DNA of 40,757 bases from NCBI GenBank assembly GCA_949840345.1, contig CATKWX010000015.1, forward strand, positions 1 to 40,757, in the 5' to 3' direction. The position numbers were made by a program, and so were the translations under genes. Origin of the DNA: an uncultured Eubacteriales bacterium (GTDB taxonomy: Bacteria > Bacillota > Clostridia > TANB77 > CAG-508). Positions 26,772 to 36,443 of this stretch are shown one piece after another. Under the pieces are notes generated by a model. The model searched no databases. It worked only from the letters and a program-made list of their open reading frames with translations, and was not told where the DNA came from. Numbering within the stretch: position 1 is the stretch's first letter; every line of letters starts with the position of its first letter.

Positions 26772-27695
26772 TTAAATTTTGTTAAATAAAATTTTCAAAC
26801 ACCATAATGTATAAAATTTGATTCCTCTTTTTAAAATTTTTCTATTAAAAATCAAAGATAATTTACATTTAAATTTCCTTTTATAATTTTTCATTCGATA
26901 TATGTTTTTAGCTGCAACTGGACATATCTCATCTTCATGATACTCTTCTATTTCATCAAAGATAGTTTGTCGCCATAAAACGTTTTTTGATTTCATCAAC
27001 TTCATATTATTTTTTATACTTTTTTCGTGAGTCACACAAGCTGCACTGCCACAAACATTGTTCCCATGTTGACGATATAAAATGTATGAATTTTTATCAA
27101 AAATAATATCTGCCCCTACATACTTACATAATCGATATATCCAGACATCATGAAATTCGGCAGTAACCGGCATTGGATTAACTGCAAGTTCTGCAACATT
27201 TCGATTAAAAACCATAGTACAGCCTGAAGCTAAAGAGCTTGAATAACATTCCATAAAATCATTATAAAATTTAATTTTCTCTTTTTTAATAAACTTCAAG
27301 TCTTGATCAACAAAATTTTTATTTGAATAATATAAACAATAATTTTGACTAGAACTTTTTATTTTTTCTATAGCTTTTGCTAATTTTTCTGGAAGCCAAA
27401 CATCATCTTGATCAGCAAAAGAAAAATATTCAACTGTACGATCATTTTCTAATGCATATTGTAACGTTTTTAGGAAATTATCTCTAACACCTAAATTCCC
27501 TATATTTTCAAAGTGAACAAGATGAATTTGTGAATAATGAGAAAATTGATCTAAAATTGCTTTAGTATTATCTGAAGATCCGTCATCCCGTATGTATAAA
27601 GATACCTCTACATTTGTTTGAGCTAATATACTATTTATTTGTTCTTCAACATATTTTTCACCATTATATGTAGACATTATGACTGCAATTTTCAT
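26772..27695 (-). CDS. GT2 glycosyltransferase, rhamnosyltransferase-like
   Basis: A 307-residue GT-A enzyme. IAVIMSTYNGEKYVEEQINS opens the fold, RDDGSSDNT is the nucleotide-sugar site, and FSFADQDDVWLPEKL carries the DxD-type metal site in the DQDD form often seen in RgpB-like rhamnosyltransferases. HDVWIYRL contains the usual C-terminal acceptor-side motif. A basic C-terminal amphipathic stretch probably contacts the membrane. As the operon makes dTDP-L-rhamnose, this is the best candidate to use it; donor choice is inference. Confidence 0.88.
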   Translation of the reverse strand: MKIAVIMSTYNGEKYVEEQINSILAQTNVEVSLYIRDDGSSDNTKAILDQFSHYSQIHLVHFENIGNLGVRDNFLKTLQYALENDRTVEYFSFADQDDVWLPEKLAKAIEKIKSSSQNYCLYYSNKNFVDQDLKFIKKEKIKFYNDFMECYSSSLASGCTMVFNRNVAELAVNPMPVTAEFHDVWIYRLCKYVGADIIFDKNSYILYRQHGNNVCGSAACVTHEKSIKNNMKLMKSKNVLWRQTIFDEIEEYHEDEICPVAAKNIYRMKNYKRKFKCKLSLIFNRKILKRGIKFYTLWCLKILFNKI

Positions 27696-27706
27696 GTTCT
27701 CACTTC

Positions 27707-28471
27707 CTAAAAATAATGTTTTTTAATTGCATGTAAAATATAGCAAAAAGTATTAAATAGAACTTTTATTCTACCTATATGCATATCTTCTCTTTGAACC
27801 TGCATGAAATATTTAATTTCTTTTATTTTATTTGCAGATAAAGAGTTGCTAGTTTTTCTATAATTTACCAAGACTTCATTTGTTCCAATGGCTGTTCCAA
27901 ATTTTTTTAAAAGAGTAAGCCATAAAGAATAATCTTCTGCACTTTTTCTCAAAGGCATTAAAAAATCCCCTGTAACTTTTCGATCAATCATAACCGTTGA
28001 AGTGGCAACATAAGTATTTTTTAATAACATTTTATAAGTTGCCTTTGTTTTTATTTTTTTTGCTTTTTTTATAATTTGATCTTGATCATTAATTGTATGA
28101 ATTGCTGAGTAAGTAAATGGGATATTTTTATAATCTTTGAAAATTTGTAATTGCGTTTGAATTTTATTCTCCAACCAAATATCATCACTATCTAAAAAAG
28201 CAATATATTGCCCTGTAGCTATAGATAGGCCTTGATTTCGTGCCTTCGCAACTCCTGAATTGGTTTCTGTTTTTAAATAAACAATATTATCAAAAATTTC
28301 CTGTAAATTATGTATAATTTCTTCTGTATTGTCGGTAGAACAATCATTTATTATAATTATTTCAATATTCGTATAATTCTGTTTTTCAACTGACAAAATT
28401 GCTTTTTCAATATAAAGACTAGCATTATAAGCTGGCATAATTACAGAAACTTTATTTTCTATATATTCCAT
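27707..28471 (-). CDS. GT2 glycosyltransferase, TuaG-like
   Basis: A 254-residue GT-A enzyme of the short TuaG/WcaA-like class. KVSVIMPAYNASLYIEKAI starts the domain, IINDCSTDNTEEI is the donor site, FLDSDDIWLENK holds the DxD motif, and KSAEDYSLWLTLLKK contains the catalytic-base region (ED). The end is basic and hydrophobic, suggesting membrane contact. Weak ribosome binding site; probably translated by coupling to the aminotransferase gene five bases upstream. Confidence 0.87.
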   Translation of the reverse strand: MEYIENKVSVIMPAYNASLYIEKAILSVEKQNYTNIEIIIINDCSTDNTEEIIHNLQEIFDNIVYLKTETNSGVAKARNQGLSIATGQYIAFLDSDDIWLENKIQTQLQIFKDYKNIPFTYSAIHTINDQDQIIKKAKKIKTKATYKMLLKNTYVATSTVMIDRKVTGDFLMPLRKSAEDYSLWLTLLKKFGTAIGTNEVLVNYRKTSNSLSANKIKEIKYFMQVQREDMHIGRIKVLFNTFCYILHAIKKHYF

Positions 28472-28476
28472 ATATA

Positions 28477-29394
28477 CTACTTATATATTGGAGTTATCCA
28501 ATCTTTAAATGGATTACTCTCTCCTCTTACAATTTCCAAATATTTTTTATGTATTTCTTTAGTTAGAATACCAGCTTCTCCATCTGAAATATTATATTTG
28601 TCTATAGAATATATAGGCGTGATTTCCATTGCTGAACCACATAAAAATGCTTCATCCGCCATATATGCCTCTGTTCTATCTATAGAGCGTTCCTCTACCT
28701 CTAATCCCATTAAATTTCTAGCAATTTTTATTATAGAATCTCTAGTTATGCTTTCTAATACACCATCAGTTAATAAAGGAGTTATTAAAACATTATTCTT
28801 TATCATAAAGAAACAAGATCCAGGCCCCTCAGATATTTTACCATTTTTATTTAAAAAAATTGTGGTATCATATCCATTTTTTAAAGCTTCCAGTTGCCCC
28901 ATTCTACTATTTATATAATTTGCTCCACATTTTATTCTTGGAGATAGAGAGTTATCATTTATTCTTTCCCAAGAACTTATACAACATTTTAAACCCTTTT
29001 TATTGTATTCTGCACTAGTCTTACCTTTAGGAATTGGGGAAATAAACATATTGACTTCTTCCTTTGAACTCCATGTTCCAAAACCATCAACAAAAATAGT
29101 TTGTCTTACCGCAATATCCTCTTTATAATTATTTGCTTTTACAGTATCCATAAAATACTTGGTTAATTCATCTACTGAATATTTATCTTCAATTTGTAAT
29201 AATTTTTGTGATCTTTTTAAACGCTTGAAATGATCCTCTAATCTAAAAGCAAATAACTGCTTTTTTTCTTCATTCCAATAACACCGAATTCCTTCAAATA
29301 CATTTAATCCAAATTGAGAGGTTGGTGCTAAAACATTTATCTTTGCCTCTTCTACAGGAAGAATTTCTCCTCCTAACCATATTAATCTACTCAT
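28477..29394 (-). CDS. Class IV PLP aminotransferase, IlvE-like
   Basis: A 305-residue fold-type IV aminotransferase of the branched-chain/D-amino-acid group. FGLNVFEGIRCYW (about 28-40) and RLEDHFKRLKRSQKLL are the N-terminal signature, the PLP lysine is Lys155 in PRIKCGANYINSRM, and KISEGPGSCFFMIKNNVL, GVLESITRDSI and DEAFLCGSAMEITPI follow as in IlvE. Its place inside a polysaccharide operon, beside a PLP decarboxylase and an HpcH/HpaI aldolase, is unusual. It may aminate a 2-oxo acid that becomes an amino-acid or amine decoration. Housekeeping branched-chain transamination cannot be excluded. It overlaps the sugar transferase gene by eight bases. Confidence 0.88.
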   Translation of the reverse strand: MSRLIWLGGEILPVEEAKINVLAPTSQFGLNVFEGIRCYWNEEKKQLFAFRLEDHFKRLKRSQKLLQIEDKYSVDELTKYFMDTVKANNYKEDIAVRQTIFVDGFGTWSSKEEVNMFISPIPKGKTSAEYNKKGLKCCISSWERINDNSLSPRIKCGANYINSRMGQLEALKNGYDTTIFLNKNGKISEGPGSCFFMIKNNVLITPLLTDGVLESITRDSIIKIARNLMGLEVEERSIDRTEAYMADEAFLCGSAMEITPIYSIDKYNISDGEAGILTKEIHKKYLEIVRGESNPFKDWITPIYK

Positions 29395-30094
29395 TATTTT
29401 GATCCTCCTTTGGCATCGCCGCTAACTGAATTATTTTTTCTTGCTCTATTTTCGCCTTTTCTTCTGCTGATAACCCTTTTAAAGATTCATCTTCGACTTC
29501 ATAAATACTTTCTTTTTTAAATACTTTAATTATAGTCAAAAAAATAATCTTTATATCTGTAAAAAACCAAAACTTTCTCACATTATCAATATATTGATTA
29601 TCATATTTTATTTTTTCAGGCCAAGCAATATCATTTCTCCCTTTCACTTGAGCCAATCCTGTTAAACCTGGTAAAACTTCAAATCTTTTTTTATATTCAG
29701 GTGATAACTGATTATAATCTCCTAATTCATAACTTACACAGGGTCTTGGACCTACAATTGCCATTTTGCCAGTCAAAATATTAATTAACTGAGGCAATTC
29801 ATCTAGACTGCTATTTCTTAAAAATCTTCCGACTTTAGTAACCCTTGGATCATTTTTATAATTAAATAATCCTGCCCCTTGAAATTCTGCATTTGGAATC
29901 ATTGTTCTAAATTTAACCATTTTAAATTCTTTCCCTTTTTTTGTTAATCGTTTTTGCTTGAAAAAAACAGGTCCCTTAGAATCTATCTTAATAGCAATTG
30001 CAATAATCAAAAATAAAGGAATAAGCAAAATTAATGCAATAAGAGCCATAATAAAATCAATAATTCTTCTAAAAAAGAAATAAATTCTATACAT
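29387..30094 (-). CDS. Initiating sugar phosphate transferase (PglC/WcaJ C-terminal type)
   Basis: About 235 residues: one N-terminal hydrophobic re-entrant segment (about 10-33), then the bacterial sugar transferase domain with KGPVFFKQKRLTKKGKEF, KMVKFRTM, RVTKVGRFLRNSSLDELPQL (the Asp-Glu catalytic dyad), GKMAIVGPRP and LPGLTGLAQVKGRN. It transfers a sugar-phosphate to undecaprenyl phosphate, the first step of repeat-unit assembly. A GTG at 30103 is in frame, but AGGTGG lies five bases before the ATG at 30094. It has a C-terminal acidic tail (about 40 residues) not found in the shortest members. Confidence 0.93.
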   Translation of the reverse strand: MYRIYFFFRRIIDFIMALIALILLIPLFLIIAIAIKIDSKGPVFFKQKRLTKKGKEFKMVKFRTMIPNAEFQGAGLFNYKNDPRVTKVGRFLRNSSLDELPQLINILTGKMAIVGPRPCVSYELGDYNQLSPEYKKRFEVLPGLTGLAQVKGRNDIAWPEKIKYDNQYIDNVRKFWFFTDIKIIFLTIIKVFKKESIYEVEDESLKGLSAEEKAKIEQEKIIQLAAMPKEDQNNE

Positions 30095-30103
30095 AATTAC
30101 CAC

Positions 30104-31333
30104 CTAAAAATTTAATTTATATGTGTGAAATAAATCATCAAATGTTTCAGCCCTTTTTATTATTTCAACTTCACCATCACTCAAATCAATTACTGGAAAA
30201 TTCGGTAAAATAAATGGTGGCTTTAATACTACAGAATAAGATCCAACATTATCAAATACAATTAAATCATTTTCTGATAATTTACCATTATAATGTCGAT
30301 ATAAATAATCAGATTCAATACATGTAAAGCCCCCAAAATCTAAATCTTTATACTCCTTATGTTCTTTCCCATAGGAAATAACATGTATTGGTGGATTTTT
30401 TTTATTCAATGTGGGATTGATATTATAAATACTTCCTAATAATGTTGCAATACTTTTATTTCGTACCGTTTTAATACTAACGACTTTTGCCACAAATTTC
30501 ATAGCATCTCCTGCAAGTGCACTGCCTGGTTCAATAAATAACATGGGCTGATAAGTTTTTGTTTTAAAGTAATTTTCAAATTCAATTGCAACAGATTGAG
30601 CATATTCTTCATAAGTAGGAATAGAAGTATCAAATTGAGCTTTTAGCGAATCTTTCATGTTTCCAAACAAACCGCCACCTAAATCAATAAATTCAAAGGT
30701 ATTTGTTGGAAAATATTTTTCAATAATATCGATAATCCCTTTTATACGATTAGGCCAAAAAGATATATTCCTAGAAGCAAAATGGCTATGAAGCCCTTTT
30801 AAATAAATATTTTTATTCTTCTTTATTAAAGCGATTGCTTCTATAAAATCGTCATCTAAAACATCAAAGCCAAATCGAGAAATAACACCATCTTGTATAT
30901 CGAAATTTAATCGTAAAGCAATATTAAATTTTTTATGTTTATATTGATTAGATAAAGTTATGATTTGTTGAAGTTCTGTTAAAGAATCGACATTTACACA
31001 GCCACCATCCAATAAAAGTCTTTCTACAAAATTCATATTTTTGTAAGGACCATTAAAATAAATGTTTTCTGGTTTTACCCCTATCCTATAAGCAATTTCT
31101 CCTTCCATATCAGAAACAATTTCTGCAAAGCCTCCCATTTTATCAATTAAATGACAAAGCTTAGGAGTATAGTTTGTTTTATAAGAATAGGCAATGTGTG
31201 TGTTAGAATAGTATTTTTTAAAAGCATTTAAAAGATTATTATAATTTAATATAAATTGAGCACTATCTAAAATATAAAAACTTGTATTTAATTTTTCAAA
31301 TAAAGAAATGATATCATTATCTTTAATTTCCAT
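30104..31333 (-). CDS. PLP-dependent decarboxylase, ODC/DAPDC (group IV) family
   Basis: About 409 residues with an alanine-racemase-fold barrel. The PLP lysine is in HIAYSYKTNYTP (about residue 52), HSHFASR follows, the phosphate-binding loop is DLGGGLFGNM, FIEPGSALAGDA is the EPG motif, and FTCIESDYL corresponds to the active-site CESxD of ornithine/diaminopimelate decarboxylases. The substrate cannot be read. Longer starts (TTG 31357, ATG 31351) are in frame; I prefer the ATG at 31333 behind GGGTGAG, which leaves an 11-base overlap with the aldolase gene. Its position between an aldolase and an aminotransferase suggests these three form a small pathway. Confidence 0.88.
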   Translation of the reverse strand: MEIKDNDIISLFEKLNTSFYILDSAQFILNYNNLLNAFKKYYSNTHIAYSYKTNYTPKLCHLIDKMGGFAEIVSDMEGEIAYRIGVKPENIYFNGPYKNMNFVERLLLDGGCVNVDSLTELQQIITLSNQYKHKKFNIALRLNFDIQDGVISRFGFDVLDDDFIEAIALIKKNKNIYLKGLHSHFASRNISFWPNRIKGIIDIIEKYFPTNTFEFIDLGGGLFGNMKDSLKAQFDTSIPTYEEYAQSVAIEFENYFKTKTYQPMLFIEPGSALAGDAMKFVAKVVSIKTVRNKSIATLLGSIYNINPTLNKKNPPIHVISYGKEHKEYKDLDFGGFTCIESDYLYRHYNGKLSENDLIVFDNVGSYSVVLKPPFILPNFPVIDLSDGEVEIIKRAETFDDLFHTYKLNF

Positions 31334-32150
31334 TCTTCTCACCCATTCCATTAACAATATCTTTTATTTTTTCATCAAGAATCAATTTATTTTTCACAAA
31401 AAAATCTAATGGTTTATGCTGTAATTCCTTTTCGTATGCTACCATTCTACTAAACTCATATGGGAATTCTTTTCTTATATCCTCTATTGTTTGATCCTTA
31501 GTATTACAAAAACTACGAGATAAAATCACTCTTGTTGATCCTAAACGGACATGCTCCCCCAGTATGTATTCTGCTCCCAAAGTTCCAGTTCCTAATTTGG
31601 ATACCCCTCCAAAACCATAAGGTATATTATATTTTTTAATAATACTTATTATTTTTTCAACCGTACCATCAGCTAATAATTCAAACATAAACTTTTTTTT
31701 ATAGCATAAATGTAAATCATTTAGCCCTATATGTATTTCGTCTATTCCATTAACCCCTAAAATTTCATCTAAATGCTCTGCTGCGGTGTCTGTTTCCAAA
31801 AGTAAAATTGTTTTTGCTCTACCTTTAACACAGTTCACAAAAAATTGAACCTCTTCTTTTGTTCGAAACATAGGTAACATTATATAATCTGCTCCATTTT
31901 GTAAAACCAGCTCAATTTCCGTAGCCGAATTCGGATTTATTGGATTAATTCTAACTTGTAAACTTGAAGTAGTAAGTAAAGGCTTGATTTTACTTATATC
32001 TTCCACTGTATGATGAGATTTAACACTATCTAGATGTCCCTGTCGTTCTTCTTTTCCCAACGTTTCTAAATCTATCCAAACACGTTCGACCCCACACGAA
32101 TTTAAAATTTTGGCAATTTCCGGATTGTTTGTTATAAACATGTGATCCAA
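31323..32150 (-). CDS. HpcH/HpaI-family aldolase
   Basis: A 275-residue protein of the class II pyruvate aldolase/citrate lyase beta family (TIM barrel). FITNNPEIAKILNSCGVERV and WIDLETLGKEERQGH open the barrel; the substrate arginine is in LQVRINP (Arg67), and the metal ligands are Glu119 (LLLETD) and Asp145 (IGLNDL). The C-terminal LGAEYILGEHVRLGSTRVIL is also typical. Such enzymes join or cleave pyruvate-type units. The start is uncertain: TTG at 32150 is the first possible, ATG at 32141 the next; neither has a strong ribosome binding site. It overlaps the decarboxylase gene. Confidence 0.85.
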   Translation of the reverse strand: MDHMFITNNPEIAKILNSCGVERVWIDLETLGKEERQGHLDSVKSHHTVEDISKIKPLLTTSSLQVRINPINPNSATEIELVLQNGADYIMLPMFRTKEEVQFFVNCVKGRAKTILLLETDTAAEHLDEILGVNGIDEIHIGLNDLHLCYKKKFMFELLADGTVEKIISIIKKYNIPYGFGGVSKLGTGTLGAEYILGEHVRLGSTRVILSRSFCNTKDQTIEDIRKEFPYEFSRMVAYEKELQHKPLDFFVKNKLILDEKIKDIVNGMGEKNGN

Positions 32151-32171
32151 AATAACATCTTCTTTCTATTA

Positions 32172-34010
32172 TTATCCTCTTTTAATGATTTCTAATTCTT
32201 GTAAATATTCTAATACAGCCTTATTATCATGACCTATTTCTAATAAGTGATCGATAATCTCCTCTATTTTTTCTAAATTAAAAGGATGTTTAGATACTTC
32301 TACAAAAATTTTATCATTTTCAGTTTTAGTTGCATTTGCTGTTTTTAATAACAATTCTTCATACAACTTTTCTCCTGGTCTTAATCCTGTAATTTCAATT
32401 TCAATATCCTTACCAAGTTCTAACCCTGAAAGTTTAATCATGTTCTTAGCTAAGTCAATTATTTTAACAGGCTGTCCCATATCTAAAATAAATTTTTCTC
32501 CACCTTTAGCATATGCTCCTGATTGAATTACCAGCCCACATGCCTCAGGAATGGTCATAAAGAATCGGTTAATCTCTGCACTAGTCACTGTGACTGGTCC
32601 GCCATTTTCAATCTGCTTCTTAAATAAAGGAATAACTGATCCATGTGATCCTAACACATTTCCAAAGCGAACCATGGAATAATTTGTATTTTTAGATTTT
32701 TTATTCCATGCTTCCACTACCATTTCACAAAAACGCTTAGTTGCCCCCATAACATTGGTTGGGTTTACTGCTTTATCCGTAGAAATTAAAACCATTTTCG
32801 TTGCTTTATATTTATCTGCCATCATAGCTACATTGTATGTTCCTCTTACGTTATTTTTGATGGCTTCATATGGAGAATCCTCCATTAAAGGAACATGCTT
32901 ATGAGCTGCAGCATGAAATATAATATCTGGATGATATGTTTTAAATATTTCTTCTACTCTATTTACATCTCGAACAGAACCAATCAATGCCAAATAATTT
33001 GGCTTTTTCTCGCTCTTATGATATTTCATATCTAGTTCAGTCTTTAATTCATAGGTTGTGTTTTCATAGATATCAAATATAATTAATTGCTTAGGGTTAT
33101 AATCTAAAATTTGTCTTGCAATCTCAGAACCAATAGATCCGCCTCCACCTGTAACTAATACAGTTTTATCATTGATAAAATCATTTAATTTGGTTTTATC
33201 TAACTCAACTGGAGATCTACCTAAAAGGTCTGCGATTTCAACTTTTCTTAAATTTGCTTGTAAATTCGACTGTAATAATTTTGTTTTATCTGGAAGAACC
33301 TCAACTGTTACATCTTTATAATCAATAATATTGACAACTTCTTTCATTCTTCCCATTCCAGAAGAAGGAATTGCAATAATTATTTTTTGAACATGTAATT
33401 TTTTAACCCATTCATTGATTGTACTAATTGGTCCATATACCTTGACACTATTGATGATTTTACCAATTTTATCCTCAGAATCATCAATAAATCCCACTAC
33501 CTGATATCCAAATTCTTTCCGACCAATTTCATTTAGTACCATTGCTCCAGCACTACCAGCACCAACAATAAGAGTACGAAATTGTTCTTTCGCTTCTCCT
33601 CGTTTTTTATAAAATAAATTTAAATACACTGACATTCCAAAACGAGATGAAACCAAATAAAAGAATTCTAACAGCATAATAGAAATATAAATAGAAACTG
33701 TAAAACCCGTATATTCAGTTACTTGGGGGAAAAAAGATATAGCAAGAATTAGAAGATCAAATCCTATTGCAATCGCCAATAAACGTACTAAATTTTTTCT
33801 TATTGAATACATCCATAATAAATTATAATTTTTACCCGCAATTCCAACAATAACTTTAATTGCAGATAATGCAAGAGAAGTTATGATGAAATTTAAATTT
33901 ATCGCATGAACATCTTTTTTTATTAATAAGCAAGCCAAAATACATATTACAAAAAATATTACAAAATCGGCTAAACCTATACAAAGATTATATAATGTTT
34001 TTTTTCTCAT
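32172..34010 (-). CDS. Membrane NDP-sugar 4,6-dehydratase, CapD/PglF type
   Basis: A 612-residue protein: four N-terminal membrane helices (within about 1-125), a first nucleotide-binding region (VGAGSAGAMVLNEI, about 149-162), then the SDR domain with TGGGGSIGSEIARQI, FHAAAHKHVPLMED, and the active-site block STDKAVNPTNVMGATKRF, in which Met stands where soluble SDRs have Tyr, as is normal in PglF/WbpM-type membrane dehydratases. RPGEKLYEELL closes it. It probably converts UDP-GlcNAc to a 4-keto-6-deoxy sugar. No PglE-type aminotransferase is present, so the product might be reduced (for example to a QuiNAc/FucNAc-type sugar) by an SDR in the operon; that is inference. Confidence 0.92.
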   Translation of the reverse strand: MRKKTLYNLCIGLADFVIFFVICILACLLIKKDVHAINLNFIITSLALSAIKVIVGIAGKNYNLLWMYSIRKNLVRLLAIAIGFDLLILAISFFPQVTEYTGFTVSIYISIMLLEFFYLVSSRFGMSVYLNLFYKKRGEAKEQFRTLIVGAGSAGAMVLNEIGRKEFGYQVVGFIDDSEDKIGKIINSVKVYGPISTINEWVKKLHVQKIIIAIPSSGMGRMKEVVNIIDYKDVTVEVLPDKTKLLQSNLQANLRKVEIADLLGRSPVELDKTKLNDFINDKTVLVTGGGGSIGSEIARQILDYNPKQLIIFDIYENTTYELKTELDMKYHKSEKKPNYLALIGSVRDVNRVEEIFKTYHPDIIFHAAAHKHVPLMEDSPYEAIKNNVRGTYNVAMMADKYKATKMVLISTDKAVNPTNVMGATKRFCEMVVEAWNKKSKNTNYSMVRFGNVLGSHGSVIPLFKKQIENGGPVTVTSAEINRFFMTIPEACGLVIQSGAYAKGGEKFILDMGQPVKIIDLAKNMIKLSGLELGKDIEIEITGLRPGEKLYEELLLKTANATKTENDKIFVEVSKHPFNLEKIEEIIDHLLEIGHDNKAVLEYLQELEIIKRG

Positions 34011-34021
34011 ATATGTACCTC

Positions 34022-35803
34022 TTATTCTACCGTGACACTCTTTGCAAGATTTTTAGGTTTGTCCACATCATTTCCTTTAAGTGTGGCAACATAGTAAGCA
34101 AGTAACTGACAAACCACAACACTGACAATCGGAGCCAAATAATGAGCAACATTAGGAATAATAAAATCATCTGAGGGTTCACTCATAGATTCCATTGCAA
34201 AAACAAAATCCTTTGCTCCTCTTGATTTTGTTTCAATCAAATTACTTCTAACAATGCTATTCGTTCCTTCTTGCGTACAAATTGCAATCACAGGTACTCC
34301 TCGATCGATTAAAGCAATACTTCCATGTTTTAATTCACCAGAAGAAAAAGCCTCTGTATGTATATAACTAATTTCTTTTAATTTTAATGCAGCTTCTAGA
34401 CAAACCCAATAATCGATTCCTCTGCCGATATAGAAAACATTTGTAGCATCAACAATTTCTTTTGCTATATTTTTTATTAAAATTTTATCTTCTAATATTT
34501 TTTCTATAGCTAAAGCTGCTTTACTTAAGTTGTTTTTCAAGTTCGTCTTTTGTCCACTGACTGCCTTAGCTAAAATTGCACAAACAACAATCTGTGCAAT
34601 ATATGCTTTTGTTGAAGCTACCGCAATCTCTTTTCCTGCAAATATATCTAAATGATAAGTGGCTAAATGAGCCATAGATGAGGCTACAGAATTTGTAATA
34701 GCTATGCTTGGATAGCCTTTATCCATAAATTTTTTCATCACTGCAATGCTATCTGCAGTTTCTCCGCTTTGAGATAAATATATAAAGCAAGGCTTATCCA
34801 AAATTAAAGGGGATGAGTAAACCAATTCACTTGCCACAAATACTTCAGAAGGAATATTACAAAGTTTTTCAAAATAATATTTAGCCATATATGAAGCATA
34901 CATCGAAGTTCCACAAGCAACCAAATTAATCTTTGTACAATTCTTAATGCATTTAATAATTTCTGGTGAAATATTAATTTTTTCTTTATCGAAATACTCT
35001 TGAATTAAATGGCGAATAATTGAAGGCTGTTCATGGATTTCTTTAAGCATAAAATGATCAAAATCCCCTTTGCCAAATTCATTATTTTTTAAATCCAAAT
35101 TCTTCATTTTTAAAGAAATCTCTTTATTAAAATAATTAAATAAATGGATTTCTTCCTTTGTAATGTAACCAAAAGTTTTATCCTCTAACCCAACATATTG
35201 ATCACAATGACCCGCTAAAGGAATCACATCAGAGGCAATCGTTACTCCATCATATGCTACCCCAATGATTAAAGGGGTTTTATTTTTAGCAAAATAAATT
35301 TTATTTGGATCTTTTTGATCTATAACAAGTAAAGCATAAGACCCTTCAAGTTCACTTATCGACATTAAAATGGCATCTCTAGTATCTTTTCCTTGGTTGG
35401 AAAAATACTCTATTAGATTTGCAACAACTTCTGTATCTGTTTCACTATAGAACGTGTATTCATTAAGATATGTATATTTTATCTTTTTATAATTTTCAAT
35501 AACTCCATTGTGAACAAGAACAAATCTTCCATTATTAGAAATATGAGGATGGGAGTTTATCTTATTAGGCACTCCATGTGTTGCCCAACGAGTATGACCA
35601 ATACCCAAATGTGAACAAAAAGCAAAATCACATAATTCTCTTAAATGCTCCACTCTTCCTTGGTCCTTATATATTTTAACTTCTTGATTATGAACTAACG
35701 CAATTCCTGCACTATCATATCCTCGATATTCTAATTGTTGTAATCCCGTCAAGACCATATCTTTTGCATCCTTGCTACCGATATAACCAACAATTCCACA
35801 CAT
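34022..35803 (-). CDS. glmS: Glutamine-fructose-6-phosphate aminotransferase (isomerizing)
   Basis: A 593-residue protein, close to the usual 600-610. Cys2 of MCGIVGYIG is the glutaminase nucleophile, and LQQLEYRGYDSAGIA, GHTRWATHG and NGVIENY follow. The two SIS domains contain ACGTSMYASYMAKYYFE, SQSGETADSI, and FSSGELKHGSIALID, with the C-terminal LAKSVTVE. It makes glucosamine-6-phosphate. AAGGAGAG precedes the ATG. The 55-base leader is too short for a glmS ribozyme and I saw none. Being in the capsule operon, it may be a pathway-dedicated copy. Confidence 0.96.
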   Translation of the reverse strand: MCGIVGYIGSKDAKDMVLTGLQQLEYRGYDSAGIALVHNQEVKIYKDQGRVEHLRELCDFAFCSHLGIGHTRWATHGVPNKINSHPHISNNGRFVLVHNGVIENYKKIKYTYLNEYTFYSETDTEVVANLIEYFSNQGKDTRDAILMSISELEGSYALLVIDQKDPNKIYFAKNKTPLIIGVAYDGVTIASDVIPLAGHCDQYVGLEDKTFGYITKEEIHLFNYFNKEISLKMKNLDLKNNEFGKGDFDHFMLKEIHEQPSIIRHLIQEYFDKEKINISPEIIKCIKNCTKINLVACGTSMYASYMAKYYFEKLCNIPSEVFVASELVYSSPLILDKPCFIYLSQSGETADSIAVMKKFMDKGYPSIAITNSVASSMAHLATYHLDIFAGKEIAVASTKAYIAQIVVCAILAKAVSGQKTNLKNNLSKAALAIEKILEDKILIKNIAKEIVDATNVFYIGRGIDYWVCLEAALKLKEISYIHTEAFSSGELKHGSIALIDRGVPVIAICTQEGTNSIVRSNLIETKSRGAKDFVFAMESMSEPSDDFIIPNVAHYLAPIVSVVVCQLLAYYVATLKGNDVDKPKNLAKSVTVE

Positions 35804-35858
35804 ATTGACTCTCCTTAAATATTTAAATTCATAACTTCTCCCAAATTATGTTTTTAAA

Positions 35859-36374
35859 TCAACATCTAAGAATCGAATTCAAAATGAATCTTGGCTGTTT
35901 CTCAACTATATTATTTGTATAATATGTTTGTTTCATAACATAATTATATTGAATCTCAACATTTCTAATTTTGAAATTAAAAATAAATGGAAAATATAAA
36001 TCAAAAAAGAACAATAAACATATTACTCCTATTGTGATTATTTCTATATGATATAAAATGTCATTTAAAGAAGTTAATGAAGTAATTTTAATTAACCTGA
36101 AAAAGATTTCACTATTGAAAAACAAGAAATGATATTGTTCAAACCCTTCACAAACTGCAATAACAATTTTACAAGACTCATAATATAAAGAGTCAATCCC
36201 AATTCCCAAACGGTATAAGCATAGTAAAGCAAAATAACTCGCAGATAAAACAATAAGTCCAACAAAGACAATTTTTACTTTTTTTGAAAAGGCTGAGGCA
36301 ATTGCTAGTCCTAATACGCAGAAAAAAATAAATATAATATTTTTTTGTAAAATATCAAATAAATATTCAAGCAT
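35859..36374 (-). CDS. Small unknown membrane protein heading the polysaccharide operon
   Basis: A 171-residue protein with about four hydrophobic segments (near 8-30, 32-55, 60-80 and 108-130) and a polar C-terminal tail of about 35 residues ending in ILNSILRC. No family recognised; it is not a Wzz/YveK-type chain-length regulator (no PxxP motif or two-helix layout). It has a good start (GGGGTGAGG before the ATG) and is first behind the promoter at 36415-36443, with glmS 55 bases downstream, so it belongs to the operon. Possibly a membrane accessory of capsule assembly. Confidence 0.65.
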   Translation of the reverse strand: MLEYLFDILQKNIIFIFFCVLGLAIASAFSKKVKIVFVGLIVLSASYFALLCLYRLGIGIDSLYYESCKIVIAVCEGFEQYHFLFFNSEIFFRLIKITSLTSLNDILYHIEIITIGVICLLFFFDLYFPFIFNFKIRNVEIQYNYVMKQTYYTNNIVEKQPRFILNSILRC

Positions 36375-36414
36375 TAATCCTCACCCCTTTTTTGTATACT
36401 TCTCTAATATAACT

Positions 36415-36443
36415 ATTTTACCATTTTTGTACAAGATAGACAA
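36415..36443 (-). promoter_or_regulatory. Promoter of the large polysaccharide operon
   Basis: TTGTCT (36438-36443), 17-base spacer, TAAAAT (36415-36420) preceded by TGG (extended -10). It lies about 40 bases before the ATG of the 171-residue gene. No other good promoter was seen down to the terminator at 15.4 kb, so it may drive about 21 kb. Confidence 0.65.

Noticed and set aside
35804..35858. glmS ribozyme/riboswitch before glmS
   Set aside because: The leader is only 55 bases and AT-rich, with no recognisable ribozyme core.
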